Shown piece by piece: positions 5,507 through 12,024 of a DNA stretch of 17,348 bases. This DNA comes from DASRBO01 sp035653595. GTDB taxonomy: Bacteria; Actinomycetota; Acidimicrobiia; Acidimicrobiales; JAJPHE01. Below the pieces are notes generated by a model. It had not been told where the DNA came from. It was given only the letters and a program-made list of their open reading frames with translations, and searched no databases. Position 1 is the first letter of the stretch. Each line of letters starts with the position of its first letter. The position numbers were made by a program, and so were the translations under genes. The DNA is taken from contig DASRBO010000065.1 of assembly GCA_035653595.1 (NCBI GenBank), positions 1 through 17,348 on the forward strand. The letters are read 5' to 3'.

Positions 5507-5770
5507 TCAGTCGGTGGCGGCCTCGGAGAGAACGTCGACCAGCTTGCGCCCCTTACGGCTCCCGAACTTCACCTTGCCGTCGGCGGTGGCGAAGAGGGTG
5601 TCGTCGCCCCCCCGGCCCACGTTCACGCCGGGGTGGAACTTGGTGCCCCGCTGGCGAACGATGATCGCCCCGGCCCGCACGGCGGTGCCGTCGTAGACCT
5701 TGACCCCCAGACGCTGGGCCGCCGAGTCGCGGCCGTTGCGGGTAGAACCGCCACCCTTGGTCTTGGACAT
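5507..5770 (-). CDS. rpmA: 50S ribosomal protein L27
   Basis: This encodes 87 residues with the full L27 pattern: the N-terminal MSKTKGGGSTRNGRDSAAQR, which reaches the peptidyl-transferase centre, then RLGVKVYDG, GAIIVRQRGTKFHPG and VGRGGDDTLFA. There is no N-terminal extension to be cleaved of the kind seen in Firmicutes. A strong ribosome binding site (GGAGGAG) precedes the ATG at 5770. It lies 24 bp after rplU in the usual L21-L27 operon. obgE, the usual next gene, is not found in this window. Confidence 0.97.
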   Translation of the reverse strand: MSKTKGGGSTRNGRDSAAQRLGVKVYDGTAVRAGAIIVRQRGTKFHPGVNVGRGGDDTLFATADGKVKFGSRKGRKLVDVLSEAATD

Positions 5771-5794
5771 GACTCTGGTCTCCTCCGAGCCCCG

Positions 5795-6106
5795 TCAGGG
5801 ACGGGTGATTCCGGTGATCTCGACCGTGGTGTAGCGCTGGCGGTGGCCCCAGTGGCGCCGGGAGCGGGTCTTGGGCTTGTAGGTGAAGCCCCTGATCTTG
5901 GGGCCCTTGGTCTCGCCGACCACGGTGGCGGCCACGGCGGCCCCGGCGAGGCGGTCGGCCCCGGCCAGCACCGTGTCCCCGTCGACCACCAGCACCGGGG
6001 TGAAGCTGACCGAGTCGCCCTCGGCCGCGCCGAGGCGCTCGACGTTCACCCGCTGGCCCTCGGCCACCCGCAGCTGCTTGCCGCCGGTCTTGATCACCGC
6101 GTACAT
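5795..6106 (-). CDS. rplU: 50S ribosomal protein L21
   Basis: This encodes 103 residues from ATG 6106, starting MYAVIKTGGKQLRV, as in all L21 proteins. The C-terminal signature TYKPKTRSRRHWGHRQRYTT binds 23S rRNA. The open frame continues further upstream, but that part is low-complexity Pro/Gly and does not belong to L21. A TAGGAT box ends ten bases before the ATG and may drive a leaderless or nearly leaderless transcript. It forms an operon with rpmA. In related clusters rne lies directly upstream on the same strand; here a plus-strand methyltransferase gene separates them. Confidence 0.97.
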   Translation of the reverse strand: MYAVIKTGGKQLRVAEGQRVNVERLGAAEGDSVSFTPVLVVDGDTVLAGADRLAGAAVAATVVGETKGPKIRGFTYKPKTRSRRHWGHRQRYTTVEITGITRP

Positions 6107-6116
6107 AGGAACGGAA

Positions 6117-6122
6117 ATCCTA
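6117..6122 (-). promoter_or_regulatory. Possible -10 box for rplU-rpmA (TAGGAT)
   Basis: TAGGAT on the minus strand ends ten bases before the rplU ATG. Because the neighbouring methyltransferase gene is divergent, rplU needs its own promoter in this gap, which supports the call. Confidence 0.4.
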
Positions 6123-6204
6123 CATGACGGCCCTGGGCGCCCCCCAAACCCCGGCGCCCCCGAAGGACCAGGTGGGGCTGAGCATGGCGGCGGGGCTGGC
6201 GGCC

Positions 6205-6306
6205 CTAGCCGGGCGCCGGCCCCCGGGCCCGCGGCACCACCAGACCGCTCTCGTAGGCGATCACCACCAGCTGGGCCCGGTCCCGCCACCGGCGGCCCTC
6301 CTTGTC
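6205..6306 (-). pseudogene. Fossil C-terminus of a LuxR-family response regulator
   Basis: On the minus strand, codons from 6306 to the TAG at 6205 read DKEGRRWRDRAQLVVIAYES and then GLVVPRARG. The part RDRAQLVVIAYESGLVVP matches the end of the HTH recognition and dimerisation helices of LuxR/NarL-type regulators, which usually read (L)RDRAQAVV.AYESGLV.PG. A stop codon stands directly before the fragment and nothing upstream fits the rest of such a protein. It is a 34-codon relic in the 319-bp gap between rplU and the methyltransferase gene. The remainder of the gap shows no gene and should contain the divergent promoters. Confidence 0.5.
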
Positions 6307-6425
6307 TCATCCGCCCGGCAAGATGCAGCGCCTTGGCTAGCCTCGGACGGGTGGTCGACTGCGGGCCGGGGCCGGCCGCCCCGCTCCGCCGGGGAGACGT
6401 GGCACCGCCCGGGGCGGAGCTGTCG

Positions 6426-7247
6426 GTGGACGTGAGCGAGCGCATCCGGGCCCACTTCGACCAGCTGGGCGAAGGGGAATGGGACCGTCTGGACGCTCAT
6501 CCCCGCAGCCGGGTCAGCCTCGAGGTGCACGGGCGCTTCCTGGCCGACCACGTGGCCGCCGGTGACCGGGTGCTGGAGATCGGCGCCGGACCCGGGCGCT
6601 TCACCATCGCCCTGGCCGAGCTGGGGGCCCGGGTGGTGGTGACCGACGTGTCGGAGGTCCAGCTAGGGCTCAACCGGCGCCACGTGGCCGAGGCCGGGGC
6701 CGAGCCGGCGGTGGAGGCCCGCCACCTGCTCGACGTGCGCGACACCGGGCGCTTCGCCGCAGCCGAGTTCGACGCCGTGGTCGCCTACGGCGGACCCCTC
6801 TCCTACGTCTTCGAGGCCGCCCCCGAGGCCCTGGCCGGCCTGCTGCGGGTGGGGCGGGTCGTCGTCGCCTCGGTGATGTCGACTCTGGGCGCCTGGGCCT
6901 TCTTCCTGCCCCAGGTGGTCGCCCAGGCGGCCGACATCGGCGTCGCCGCCGACGACGCCATCTTCTCCACCGGCGACCTGCGCCACGAGGGCCGCGACAG
7001 CGGGCACGTCTGCCAGATGTATCGCTGGCGGGAGGTGGAGGCGCTGGTGGCGGCGGCCGGCGGCGAGGTGGTGGCGGCCAGCGCCAGCAACTGGGCCTCC
7101 CTCGGACACGATGACACCCTGGAGCAGCTGGCCGCCGATCCTGCCGAGTGGGGCCGGTTCCTCGACCACGAGGTATCCGCCTGCCGTGAGCCGGGCCTGC
7201 TCGACGCCGGCACCCACATCCTGTTCGCCGCCCGCCGGCGGCCCTGA
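6426..7247 (+). CDS. Class I SAM-dependent methyltransferase
   Basis: This encodes 273 residues. I chose GTG 6426 because GGAG lies six bases upstream; the longer open frame ahead of it overlaps rplU antisense and is Pro/Gly-rich. The Rossmann-fold SAM-binding motif VLEIGAGPGRFT occupies about residues 49-60, the acidic strand end VVVTDVS follows at about 71-77, and DAVVAYGGPLSYV corresponds to motif IV. The C-terminal half (YRWREVEALVAAAGGEVVAA) is the usual substrate-side extension. The substrate cannot be inferred. The gene is on the plus strand, convergent with rne and divergent from rplU, so it interrupts an otherwise one-directional cluster. Confidence 0.85.
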   Translation: MDVSERIRAHFDQLGEGEWDRLDAHPRSRVSLEVHGRFLADHVAAGDRVLEIGAGPGRFTIALAELGARVVVTDVSEVQLGLNRRHVAEAGAEPAVEARHLLDVRDTGRFAAAEFDAVVAYGGPLSYVFEAAPEALAGLLRVGRVVVASVMSTLGAWAFFLPQVVAQAADIGVAADDAIFSTGDLRHEGRDSGHVCQMYRWREVEALVAAAGGEVVAASASNWASLGHDDTLEQLAADPAEWGRFLDHEVSACREPGLLDAGTHILFAARRRP

Positions 7248-7248
7248 G

Positions 7249-7270
7249 CCGGGGCCGATATCCGGCCCGG
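7249..7270. terminator. Hairpin between convergent methyltransferase and rne genes
   Basis: CCGGGGCC (7249-7256) and GGCCCGG (7264-7270) can pair as seven GC base pairs with one bulged G. The stem fills the 23-bp gap between the stop codons at 7247 and 7271 and could terminate both transcripts. There is no T-tract. Confidence 0.4.
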
Positions 7271-9241
7271 TCAGGAGAGCAGCGTCTCGTCGAAGACGAC
7301 GCCCCGGCCGTTGCAGGTGGGACACGTCTCCGAGAACGACGCCAGCAGCCCCTCCCCGATCCGCTTGCGGGTCATCTCCACCAGGCCCAGCTCGGACATG
7401 TCGAAGACCTGGGTGCGGGTCTTGTCGCGGGCCAGGGCGGCCCGGAAGGCGGCCATCACGCTCTCGCGGTTGGCCCTGATCTCCATGTCGATGAAGTCGA
7501 TGACGATGATGCCGCCGATGTCCCGGAGGCGCAGCTGACGGGCCACCTCCTCGGCCGCCTCCAGGTTGTTGCGGTAGACGGTCTCCTCGAGGTTGGAGGT
7601 GCCCACGTTCTTGCCGGTGTTGACGTCGATGACGGTCAGGGCCTCGGTCCGCTCGATGATCAGCGAGCCGCCCGAGGGCAGCCAGACCTTGCGGTCGAGG
7701 GCCTTGTGGAGCTGCTCGTGGACGTGGTAGCGCTCGAAGATCGGCAGCGGATCGTCGGTCGGGTACCGCTCGACCCGGTCAGACAGCTCCGGGCTGATGG
7801 CGGCCACGTAGTCGCGCACCTGGTGGTAGAGGGTCTGGTCGTCGATGACGACGCCCCGGTACTGGCGGCTGAATTCCTCGCGGATGATCCGCACCGCCAC
7901 GTCGGGCTCGCGGTAGAGCAGGCTGGGGGCCCGGGAGCGCCGGGCCAGGGCCTCGATCTCCTCCCACTCGGTCAGCAGCTTGGCCACGTCGCGGCGCAGC
8001 TCGTCGGCACTGGCCGACTCGGCCGCCGTCCGCACGATCAGGCCGTGGCCCGGGGGGCGCACCTCGTCGAGGATCCGGCGCAGCCGCTTGCGCTCGTCGT
8101 CGGGCAGGCGCTTGGAGATGCCGTAGGTGTCGCTGTTGGGGATCAGCACCACGAAGCGCCCGGGCAGGGACACCTCCTGGGTCAGGCGGGCGCCCTTGGA
8201 CCCGATCGGGTTCTTGGTCACCTGGCAGGTGATGGTCTGGCCGGGGCGGAGCAGCTCCTCGATGCGGGCCGAGCTGCGGGCCTTCGCCCCGCCCTCGACC
8301 ACGTCCTCGGGGTCGTAGCGCACATCGCCCCGGTAGAGCACGGCGTTCTTGGAGGTGCCGATGTCGACGAAGGCGGCCTCCATGCCCGGCAGCACGTTCT
8401 GGACCCGGGCCAGGTAGACGTTGCCGTCGATCTGCAGCTCGTCGTCCTGGCGGCGGGAGACGTAGTGCTCGATGAGGGCCCGGCCCTCCAGCACCGCCAC
8501 CTGGGTGGTGTCGGGCCGAACACTCACGCACATCATGTAGCGCCCCACCGGGCGCCCCTTGCGCTCGAGGCCCCTCCGGCGCTCCTCGGCCTCCTCGTCG
8601 AAGGGGTCGGCTCCGGCCAGGTCGGCTGACGCCACCGGCCCCGGACCGGCGAGGCCGGTCGCCGCTGCGGCCCCCGACCTCCCCCGCCCGCCCCGCCTGC
8701 GCCGCCGCCGGCGGGCCGACTGGGTCTCGCCCGAACGGGCCCCGGCATCTCCGGAGCCGATGGGGGTCACCGGGGTGGGCGCCGGGCGGGGGGGCGGAGC
8801 CGGCCTGGTGTCACCGATGCGGGGCCGGCGGGGCTCCTCCCCTGGGCCCGGCCCGCCCGGTTCGGCACCGGGCCCACCCGCCGCCGGGCGGCCTACGGCC
8901 GTGGCGGTGCCTCGGGACGGAGTCGCCTCGCCGGCGTCCTCGCCGGCCGGGCGGGAGCCGGCGCCTTCGGAGCTGCGCCGGCGCCCCCCGCGCGAGCCCC
9001 GGCGCCGGCGGCCCCGGGGCGACGACGGGCCGGACCCGGACGGAGGTCCGGAGTCGGGGGAGGCCGACGCCTCCCCGCCGTACGGGTCGGCGCTACCGGG
9101 TGGGCGGGGCGCCGGGGTCGGGCCCGGCCCGGAGTCCGGAGAGCCCGGCGGCCGCAAGGGGGACGGGGGGCTGGCCGGGGCGCTCGAGGGGTCCGGCCCC
9201 GGTGTCGGGGAGGACGCTCCTCGGGGGTTCGGTTCGACCAT
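7271..9241 (-). CDS. rne: Ribonuclease E/G family endoribonuclease
   Basis: This encodes 656 residues from ATG 9241, which follows AGAAGGGAA. Residues 1-230 are a disordered Pro/Gly/Ser-rich extension with two arginine tracts (about 77-90 and 177-190) that probably bind RNA. The catalytic core follows: an S1 domain (about 270-360, NVYLARVQNVLPGMEAAFVD), an RNase H-like region, and the DNase-I-like part. The Mg-binding aspartates are in VIDVNTGKN (Asp539) and VIDFIDM (Asp582). The zinc-link cysteines CPTC are at 640-643, close to the C-terminus. There is no C-terminal scaffold; as in many actinobacteria, the disordered part is at the N-terminus. It processes rRNA and mRNA. Its first 149 bp overlap the preceding gene. 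Confidence 0.93.
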   Translation of the reverse strand: MVEPNPRGASSPTPGPDPSSAPASPPSPLRPPGSPDSGPGPTPAPRPPGSADPYGGEASASPDSGPPSGSGPSSPRGRRRRGSRGGRRRSSEGAGSRPAGEDAGEATPSRGTATAVGRPAAGGPGAEPGGPGPGEEPRRPRIGDTRPAPPPRPAPTPVTPIGSGDAGARSGETQSARRRRRRRGGRGRSGAAAATGLAGPGPVASADLAGADPFDEEAEERRRGLERKGRPVGRYMMCVSVRPDTTQVAVLEGRALIEHYVSRRQDDELQIDGNVYLARVQNVLPGMEAAFVDIGTSKNAVLYRGDVRYDPEDVVEGGAKARSSARIEELLRPGQTITCQVTKNPIGSKGARLTQEVSLPGRFVVLIPNSDTYGISKRLPDDERKRLRRILDEVRPPGHGLIVRTAAESASADELRRDVAKLLTEWEEIEALARRSRAPSLLYREPDVAVRIIREEFSRQYRGVVIDDQTLYHQVRDYVAAISPELSDRVERYPTDDPLPIFERYHVHEQLHKALDRKVWLPSGGSLIIERTEALTVIDVNTGKNVGTSNLEETVYRNNLEAAEEVARQLRLRDIGGIIVIDFIDMEIRANRESVMAAFRAALARDKTRTQVFDMSELGLVEMTRKRIGEGLLASFSETCPTCNGRGVVFDETLLS

Positions 9242-10043
9242 CGGGTTGTTCCCTTCTCAGTTGCGCACGCCCCAGGGCGTGCGGCGCGTCCGTCGCTCCG
9301 ACCGCGAGAGGCTCGCGGCGGGCGCCGTCGCGCTCGATCCATTGGTGGGTCCGGCGGACCCTGACCTCCTCCACCGGCAGGCCCAGGCCGGCCAGCAGCT
9401 CGGAGGGGCGGAGGCTGCGGGGCTGGGTGGCCAGCTCGGCCACCACGGTGGCCCCTCCCGCCGGCGGAGGCCCGCCTCGCCCGGCGAGGACACCGTCGGC
9501 CGGGGCGAGGCCGCCGGCCCGCCCGGGCGGGGCGCACGGGTCGGCACCCAGCAGCTGGAGGGACAGGATGGCCGGGCGGATGTCGTCGGTGACCGACTGG
9601 CCCTTGCGGGTGCGGGTGACGACCAGGGAGTCGGCACCGAGCACACCGGCGATGGCCCGGCTCAGATCCTCGCCTCCCCCGTCGGCGGGAACCTCCATCT
9701 CCCATCGGCACAGGGTCACGTCGTTTTGCAGCGAGGGTTCCGCCGGGGCCAGGGCTCCGACGGCCATGACGTCGATGCCCTCGGGAAGGGCGGGGCTCAG
9801 CCGCTCGGGCAGGGCGGCCGGGTCCAGCTCCTCCCGCAGGTCGACGTCGAGGTACTCGGCGGTGGACTCGGCCCCGGTGGGCAGGGCCAGCCCGAAGCTC
9901 AGCCGGGGCCGGGGCGAGAAGCCCCCCGAGTAGGCCACCGGCACCCGGGCCCGGCGCAGGGCCCGCTCCCACATCCGGGCCACGTCGCGGTGGCTGGTCC
10001 AGCGGACCTTGCCGAGCTTGGCGAAGCGCAGCCGGATCCTCAC
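9093..10043 (-). CDS. Radical SAM-linked protein, TIGR03936/DUF2344
   Basis: This encodes 316 residues from GTG 10043, which overlaps the stop of the radical SAM gene by four bases (GTGA). Residues 1-240 match the radical-SAM-associated DUF2344 family: RLRFAKLGKVRWTSHRDVAR near the start, YSGGFSPRPRLSFGLALPTG in the middle and RVRRTHQWIERDG near the end. The family always accompanies, or is fused to, TIGR03960 radical SAM proteins; its function is unknown. About 75 residues follow the family domain, and the last 49 of them are read from DNA that also encodes the start of rne. The true end may be earlier if there is a frame error; another frame stops at 9257 (GVRN). Confidence 0.85.
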   Translation of the reverse strand: MRIRLRFAKLGKVRWTSHRDVARMWERALRRARVPVAYSGGFSPRPRLSFGLALPTGAESTAEYLDVDLREELDPAALPERLSPALPEGIDVMAVGALAPAEPSLQNDVTLCRWEMEVPADGGGEDLSRAIAGVLGADSLVVTRTRKGQSVTDDIRPAILSLQLLGADPCAPPGRAGGLAPADGVLAGRGGPPPAGGATVVAELATQPRSLRPSELLAGLGLPVEEVRVRRTHQWIERDGARREPLAVGATDAPHALGRAQLRREQPDGRTEPPRSVLPDTGAGPLERPGQPPVPLAAAGLSGLRAGPDPGAPPTR

Positions 10044-11980
10044 AGCGTCACCCCCACCAGCCGCACCGGCACCTCCCCGCCCCGGGCGAGGTCCTGGCCC
10101 GTGCCCTGGCTGCCGCCGGCGGGCGGGACGGGCGAGGCAACCACGTGCTCGAGCCCGTGGGTGGTGCAGACCCCGCAGTCGTAGCACGGGGTCCAGCGGC
10201 AGTCCTCGACCCCGGCCGCCGCCAGGGCGTCCTGCCAGTCGCCCCAGAGGAAGTCGCGGTGCAGGCCGGCCGACACGTGGTCCCAGGGCAGGACCTCGTC
10301 CTGGTCGCGGTGGCGGTGGACGTACCAGTCCAGGGAAAGGCCGTGGGCGGCCATGGCCTCCTCCCACAGCCCAAGGTCGAAGTGCTCCGACCACTCCTGG
10401 AAGGTGCCGCCCCGACGCCAGACCTCCTCGATGACGGCCCCGATGCGGCGGTCGCCCCGGCTGGCTATGCCCTCGGCGACACTGGCCCTGGGATCGTGCC
10501 AGCGCAGGTTGACCCCCCGGGCACCCTTGGTGGCGTCCCGCAGCAGGCCGATCTTGCGCCACAGCTCGGCGGCGGTGTCCTGGCCGAACCACTGGAACGG
10601 GGTGTGGGCCTTGGGCACGAACCCGCCGACCGAGGCGGTGACGCTGACCCGGCCGTGGGCCCGACCGACCGCCGCGCTCTTGCGGGCCAGCTCGGCGATG
10701 CCGAGGGTGTCCTCGTCGGTTTCGGTGGGCAGGCCGGTGAGGAAGTAGAGCTTGACCCTCTGCCATCCCTGGGAGAAGGCCGACTCCACCGCCCCGTAGA
10801 GGTCCTCCTCGCTGATGAGCTTGTTGATGACCCGGCGCATGCGCCAGGTGCCGCCCTCGGGGGCGAAGGTCAGCCCGGTGCGCCGGACCTTCTGGATCTC
10901 CGCCGCCAGCCCGACGGTGAAGGCGTCGACCCGCAGGCTGGGCAGGCTGACCGCCACCTCGCCCGAGCACATCGGGTCGTTGATGACCCCGCCGACCACC
11001 CCGGAGATGTCCGAGTAGTCCGCCGTCGACAGGGAGGTGAGGGCGACCTCGTCGTAGCCGGTGCGGGCCAGGCCCGAGGACACCATGTGCCTGACCTGCT
11101 CGGCGGGGCGCTCCCGCACCGGACGGGTGATCATGCCGGCCTGGCAGAACCGGCACCCCCGGGTGCAGCCCCGGAACACCTCCACGTTGAGCCGGTCGTG
11201 GACCACCTCGGTCAGGGGCACCAGCTGGTTCTTGGGGTAGGGCCAGGCCCCCAGGTCGGCGATGGTCCGCTTCTCCACCCGCTCGGGCACGTCCGGATAG
11301 CGGGGGGTCACCGACACCAGGCGGGGCCCGTCGTAGGCGACGTCGTAGAGGCTGGGCACGTAGACGCCGGCGATGTGGGACAGCTCCCGCAGCACCCCGG
11401 CCCGCGAGCCGGGGGTGCGCCCGGAGGCCTTCCAGTCCCGCACCACCTCGTTTATCTCGCCGACCACCTCCTCGCCGTCGCCGATCACGAACAGGTCGAC
11501 GAAGTCGGCCAGGGGCTCGGGGTTGTAGGCGCAGTGCCCGCCGGCGGCCACCAGGGGGTGGCCCTCGTCCCGCTGGGCCGCCCGCACCGGCACCCCGGCC
11601 AGATCGACGCAGTTGAGCAGGTTGGTGTAGACGAGCTCGGCCGACAGGTTGAACGCCAGCAGGTCGAACTGGCCGGCCGGGAGGTGGTTCTCGACCGAGA
11701 ACAGCGGGACGCCCCGCTGCCTCATCAGCTCCTCGAGGTCGGTCCACGGCGAGTAGGACCGCTCGGCCACGGCGTCAGGGCGCTCGTTGAGGATCTCGTA
11801 GAGGATCTGCAGGCCCTGGTTGGGCAGGCCGATCTCGTAGGCGTCGGGGTAGACGAGCAGCCACGACACCCGTGAGGGCGAGTGGACCGGCGCCTGGGCC
11901 CCGTCCTCGCAACCGATGTAGCGCGCCGGCTTCTGGACCCGCGCCAGCAGTGGCTCGATGCGCGGCCACAGTGACGACAT
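10040..11980 (-). CDS. Radical SAM protein, TIGR03960 family
   Basis: This encodes 646 residues from ATG 11980. Residues 30-200 resemble a cobalamin-binding-like Rossmann domain (LLVYPDAYEIGLPNQGLQIL, IGDGEEVVGEINEV). The radical SAM barrel follows with the cluster motif CTRGCRFC (Cys272, Cys276, Cys279), which binds the 4Fe-4S cluster that cleaves S-adenosylmethionine. Further barrel segments include FAPEGGTWRMRRVINK and LYFLTGLPTETDED. A C-terminal cysteine group (594, 599, 602, 605; CRWTPCYDCGVC) may hold an auxiliary cluster or zinc. No substrate is known for the family. The open frame continues upstream antisense to mrdA coding, so I begin at the ATG, which has a TACACT box nine bases upstream and GAGGCG between them. 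Confidence 0.9.
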   Translation of the reverse strand: MSSLWPRIEPLLARVQKPARYIGCEDGAQAPVHSPSRVSWLLVYPDAYEIGLPNQGLQILYEILNERPDAVAERSYSPWTDLEELMRQRGVPLFSVENHLPAGQFDLLAFNLSAELVYTNLLNCVDLAGVPVRAAQRDEGHPLVAAGGHCAYNPEPLADFVDLFVIGDGEEVVGEINEVVRDWKASGRTPGSRAGVLRELSHIAGVYVPSLYDVAYDGPRLVSVTPRYPDVPERVEKRTIADLGAWPYPKNQLVPLTEVVHDRLNVEVFRGCTRGCRFCQAGMITRPVRERPAEQVRHMVSSGLARTGYDEVALTSLSTADYSDISGVVGGVINDPMCSGEVAVSLPSLRVDAFTVGLAAEIQKVRRTGLTFAPEGGTWRMRRVINKLISEEDLYGAVESAFSQGWQRVKLYFLTGLPTETDEDTLGIAELARKSAAVGRAHGRVSVTASVGGFVPKAHTPFQWFGQDTAAELWRKIGLLRDATKGARGVNLRWHDPRASVAEGIASRGDRRIGAVIEEVWRRGGTFQEWSEHFDLGLWEEAMAAHGLSLDWYVHRHRDQDEVLPWDHVSAGLHRDFLWGDWQDALAAAGVEDCRWTPCYDCGVCTTHGLEHVVASPVPPAGGSQGTGQDLARGGEVPVRLVGVTL

Positions 11981-11989
11981 GATCGCCTC

Positions 11990-11995
11990 AGTGTA
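11990..11995 (-). promoter_or_regulatory. Possible -10 box for the radical SAM operon (TACACT)
   Basis: TACACT on the minus strand ends nine bases before ATG 11980, within the 44-bp gap after mrdA. It could start an internal transcript for the radical SAM pair and rne. GAGGCG in the spacer may act as a ribosome binding site instead. Confidence 0.35.
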
Positions 11996-12024
11996 CCGGG
12001 GGGTGGCCCGGCCCCCGGGGCCCC

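Noticed and set aside
6107..6445. Upstream extension of the L21 reading frame
   Set aside because: L21 proteins begin MYAVI; the extension is Pro/Gly-rich and not conserved.
8559..10184. Long plus-strand open frame (541 codons) opposite rne and the DUF2344 gene
   Set aside because: It is antisense to well-supported genes, is rich in Pro/Gly/Arg, and arises from the GC-rich third positions of the real genes.
10145..11875. Plus-strand open frame (576 codons) opposite the radical SAM gene
   Set aside because: It is an antisense shadow of a clearly conserved protein with no family resemblance of its own.
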